In this document: one piece after another, positions 60,491-64,000 of the stretch
Numbering within the stretch: the stretch's first letter is position 1
Layout of the letters: each line of letters begins with the position of its first letter
Translations under genes and position numbers: made by a program
The notes under the pieces: model-generated
The model's input: the letters and a program-made list of their open reading frames with translations, nothing else
What the model was told of the DNA's origin: nothing
Databases searched by the model: none
Assembly: GCA_004794785.1 (NCBI GenBank)
Contig: SJOL01008894.1
Coordinates: 552,315 to 616,314, forward strand
Origin: Opisthorchis felineus
Taxonomy: Eukaryota; Platyhelminthes; Trematoda; Opisthorchiida; Opisthorchiidae
Length of the DNA stretch: 64,000 bases
Direction of reading: 5' to 3'

Positions 60491-61377
60491 TAGCGCTGTC
60501 CCACCAAATATAAGTTGATGCAGGCAATGTCTACTAGCTAAACTGAACAACAATCATACGAAAATGAAGATGATATCATTAACCAAGTTTCTACCAATTG
60601 ATTCAAACAGTAGCGTTTTTTTCCAATGCATTTATTTCCGGTATGTCTATAATATAAGTTTATTTCCCAACAGACAATGTCCCGGTTCTTCAGAAAAAAC
60701 TCCCAGTTCCGCATATAGTTCTCTAGGGATGATAGGTTTGCAGTCTATGTTTGGCGTTTGCGCATTATTGTCTGACTTGTGACTGCTTACATTTGACTGA
60801 GTTATGCATCACCCGTGATATTTACATAATAGTTCAGGCATGGATTTTTCGTTTGATAGATATGCAGAATCAATACAGTGCCATTAAAAACACAGCTGAC
60901 GGAAAGACTGTTATTCCAAACTGGATATGTGTTCGTAACTTGAAGACGTCAGCCGGTCATCGGTCATAGTGTCGGGCAAGACAGTTTCTATTCTTTGACA
61001 GTCTACTCGGCCGAACAATAGGTTAGCTTTAGTATACCAAGTAGCATTTGGAATGTTGTAGAAAATGACAGCTGTCAGAAGACGATGAACTAGAAACTGC
61101 TCCCGTGTTTGATCAAATCTTTTGATTCGCTTCGTTTGTTGCCCAAAAACCCTTGTGTTAAGCTGATCTGGTTAAACCTAACCGGATTATACATGAGTGC
61201 TGCCATACAATAGCAATGATTTTGACTCCACAAGATACGTACCGCTGACATGCAAAAACGTCGGAATAGTCTACTACTGAGTGTGCTATCCCCTCTCAGC
61301 ACTGTTGGTTGTTAGTGAGTAGATAAGAAAACAGACTCAGTTCAACACTAATTTGCTTTCAACAGGATATTCAAATG

Positions 61378-61795
61378 AATCCCAGCTGAACCTCTGGTTT
61401 GCCACACTTCAAATGAACTGCCGCAAAAAGGCTGCCTTATGTTTCAGTTGATTTGCGATATCTTGAAAGAAACTACTCACAACGTTGAAAATTTCTGGAC
61501 AGACGGCGGCCCTCCCTAAGATTCATCAGCCAATCGCAGTCGCCGAGATGTTCGTCAATTTTTTTGCTCCACTCGAATCCAAAACCTAAGAAATTTGCGA
61601 ACTACACTGATTTGCTAACCACTCTTGCAAAATTGGTCCTGGGCTGCCGAAGTGTTTTTTGCAACCTTATGGGTAGTGTTCCTTCATGAAGGAATGCGAC
61701 GACGTCTCTCATATCGAATTGACTGAAACATGAAGCAGCCTTTATGTTACATATTCGGTTGAGGGATATCGGAAATAATAGATTCAGCTGGGATT
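61378..61795. mobile_element. Nested fold-back element (outer and inner inverted repeats)
   Basis: The outer arms are perfect: AATCCCAGCTGAA at 61378-61390 and TTCAGCTGGGATT at 61783-61795. Moving inward, GGCTGCCTTATGTTTCAGTT pairs with AACTGAAACATGAAGCAGCC-like sequence at 61718-61740. The inner arms start ACTACTCACAACGTTGAAAA at 61472 and end with GCAACCTTATGGGTAGTGTT at 61680. It is thus a palindrome of about 418 bases with two shells. The inner shell corresponds to the whole element at 56817-57124. Confidence 0.72.
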
Positions 61796-61849
61796 AATTT
61801 TTAGCTCTTCCTAAAGTGTACTGTTCTGTAAATGAGTTTATTTCGAGGT

Positions 61850-61985
61850 TCTCATACAACTTGGGTTCAAACAGAATATGAGCATAAAGGAAATCCGCTT
61901 ATCTGATGAGATCCCCTCAAAAAGCCTTCCAACTGTGGGCTGTCGAAACGTTTTTTAGCAACCTTATGTGTCGCACTTCGTCAAG
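61850..61985 (+). mobile_element. Additional fold-back family half-copy
   Basis: CTTGGGTTCAAACAGAATAT, then TATCTGATGAGATCCC, then GTGGGCTGTCGAAACGTTTT and AGCAACCTTATGTG follow the order of the family right arm. No left arm was seen next to it. Confidence 0.6.
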
Positions 61986-61990
61986 ACAAT

Positions 61991-63790
61991 GAAACTGATA
62001 ACTTGTATTCCGGTTTCCAAATTTACAAGTTTCATTCGAGACGATTATAAAGTGTAACTTCTTGGTAAGCCGGTGTAATCGGATGAAGAATATATCAGCT
62101 TTTCAAAGCCATTGTCCTCATTTGGAAATATCACCTGTTTTGCGTGAAAATTGCCAGGCGTCTAGAAAAACGCGCATGATCACTCAACCTTAATCAAATT
62201 ATCCGCATAAGTCAGCAACCAGGTAAAACAAGGGTTATCACGCGAAATTCATCAGTCCAGGCTCTTAGTAGAGGCGTAATTCAAAGATCACTCTCTCGAA
62301 AACCTAGCGTAGTGGCCAAATGATCCAGTTTGTGGCCACCAGGCAATTTCCAGTGTGGATGAAATGTCTATAGTGGCTGAGCCTTTCCAGTTCCGGCCAC
62401 ATTCTTCTCAAGGAAACGCTTTTAACTTTCGTCATAGCTGTGCACTTTTCTGGTTATTCATGATGACTATTGATTGGCCAGACGAGGTCACGGTCTATCG
62501 CTCAGTCAGTACCACTTGAACAATATACCCCGGGCGGTTGAACCAAAACATTATCTATTATAGTGAGATGAAGTGCTTTACCATCATATGCCCATGATAT
62601 ACCACTTCAAATATAGGTCCTTCCTGGGGAGAATGCAAAAAAACTATCCTTATCAAGCACTCTTCGAACGTTTAATATAAAAAGGCATGGAAATTTGAAA
62701 CTACGTAAAAATGTGAGAAATACCAAGTGGCTGATTTTTAACTAAGAACAACAGGCGATTGAAATTGATTTATATCCATTCGGGCGCAAACGGTAAAATT
62801 TTGCCTCGACGATTTATGATTAAACGGGTTTTGAATCCTCAGATGCTTCAAAAAGCAACAATCTAACATACTTTATCCGTTCGAAATGAAAAAAACTACT
62901 GCCTTTCATACAGTCATTTCTAAGTCAATCATTTTATAAGGGTTTCTGCCAGCATGGTTTTAGTAGGACTATTATGAATTAGTTTGCAAAAAAAACCTAA
63001 GACTGACCCGTCCGACTGGCGACTATTTCACAACAAGCATCAACGTTTTTGCTGGCACTGATTTTGCGCAACACTCTCAGAAAGGTCAGATTCCTTAAAA
63101 TAAACTCAGAGTGCCCGACACCTTCTGAGAACCTCAAACTCCACCAGAACCTCAATAAACGAGCCAGCAAGCATCCAGGTTAGAAAATTAGTCAACCAAT
63201 CAATCAATTCAGCAACAGCCTGGATCAATGAAAAGTTTTACTCAAATAGCGCGAGGGTGCACTAGCTTGTTAGCGAAGAAGCTGTTTTATGCTTCTTGGC
63301 ATGTCTTTAACCAACGCCATGAATTGGGGGACAGCTGTTAGATAGAACAAATCTCTGTCTCCGAGACGAAGCCGTTTTCAGGAGGGTACAAAAAACATCT
63401 TCCAAATGGCGATTTCCCTGTGTGGGAAATAGTGTATTGTGGCAATTACCAGGACTCTTTGTTAAAGCGGATGATTAGGGGCTCGAAATTGTTCACAGAT
63501 CTGTTCTCTGAAGATGGCAACATGGGATGACAATCTTCATGGGAACGTCTTGCCCAATAGCGAGGGTGGCGGTTCAGGTTTTTATGATTTAAATTTGATT
63601 AGTTCAGCGTTTCAACTCATGCGTTAATTTCACAGGAATCTAGCCTTGCCCATTTCGCACTCGAAAGCCACGTTAGCTACAACTACATTTTTGCATTTTA
63701 CTCAAAAAAATGCTCCGGGCGATGTGGCAGGCAGACTACGTCTTCCGAATTTGGCAGAGTATCACTTTATGAGAACACGCCCTGAAGTCA
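61991..63790. other. No gene seen
   Basis: About 1.8 kb with no reading frame of note on either strand, AT-rich, with no recognised repeat of the families above. Confidence 0.5.
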
Positions 63791-63794
63791 TTTT

Positions 63795-63920
63795 ATAATA
63801 ACCAGCAGGGAAGCACTGTACTGTTGTGTTATCCTTGTTGAACAAAGTCGGTTGTGTGCACCGCACAAATCGCTACGCAGATTCGAACTTGCAACCTTGC
63901 GATCAGTAGATAAACAAAAT
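63795..63920 (-). mobile_element. SINE copy, partial
   Basis: On the minus strand it shows CGCAAGGTTGCAAGTTCGAA (B-box region), then ATTTGTGCGGTGCACACAAC, then TTCAACAAGGATAACACAAC, then AGTACAGTGCTTCCCTG, in family order. The head runs past the clearly matching part. Confidence 0.55.
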
Positions 63921-64000
63921 GCTTGATAAGTGAATTTCACTTGGAAATGTGGACTCAAAATAGGCAAAATAGGCATAGGACAATTTTTTAAGGAACATAT

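Noticed and set aside
1..64000. Prokaryotic operons, CRISPR arrays, phage or plasmid functions
   Set aside because: No regular spacer-repeat arrays, no tightly packed same-strand ORFs with ribosome sites, and exons are interrupted by GT-AG introns.

Overview
This is eukaryotic DNA. It has no operons, the coding parts are short blocks with GT...AG borders, and most of the window is intron or repeat. The best-supported content is the 3' part of one very large minus-strand gene encoding a neurexin-type presynaptic adhesion protein. Long introns (3.5-8.3 kb), strong divergence of the neurexin, a Penelope-like element with a GIY-YIG end, tRNA-derived SINEs and fold-back elements together suggest a parasitic flatworm, probably a digenean trematode. 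The species assignment is inference.

The neurexin gene runs from high to low coordinates. Five consecutive exons join with matching reading phase and give a continuous domain order. They are LNS5 first half (ending at 39074), LNS5 second half (35217-35022), LNS5 end plus EGF-like domain (28781-28496), LNS6 first part (24959-24667) and LNS6 middle (16330-16162). A sixth exon at 10018-9708 is phase-compatible and fits the LNS6 end, though it is more divergent. A last exon (2693-1760) holds a transmembrane segment, an unusually long cytoplasmic tail and a C-terminal PDZ-ligand-like end. Its phase does not match the sixth exon, so at least one stalk exon between 9.7 and 2.7 kb is probably unseen. 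Three weaker candidates upstream (about 51.1-50.9, 47.7-47.6 and 43.2-43.1 kb) look like pieces of the preceding LNS4 domain, and a fourth short one (41.6 kb) may belong to the linker. The signal peptide, LNS1-3 and the first EGF domains were not found and may lie beyond 64 kb.

The rest of the window is mostly repeats. There is a Penelope-like relic at 7.6-8.2 kb, at least nine copies of a SINE with a tRNA-Ser/Leu-like head, a second tRNA-like SINE (15.4 and 50.4 kb), and a family of fold-back elements (26, 44-45, 51, 56.8 and 61.4-62 kb). A 604-base run of N lies between two inverted arms of that fold-back family. There are also two tandem diverged copies of an unknown unit (14.2-14.7 kb), several microsatellites and some striking small palindromes.

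Plus-strand coding is weak. A mostly open stretch at 58.3-59.4 kb and a hydrophobic minus-strand ORF at 52.3-52.5 kb are unrecognised and listed with low confidence. No functional tRNA, rRNA, CRISPR array or prokaryote-like gene cluster was seen.
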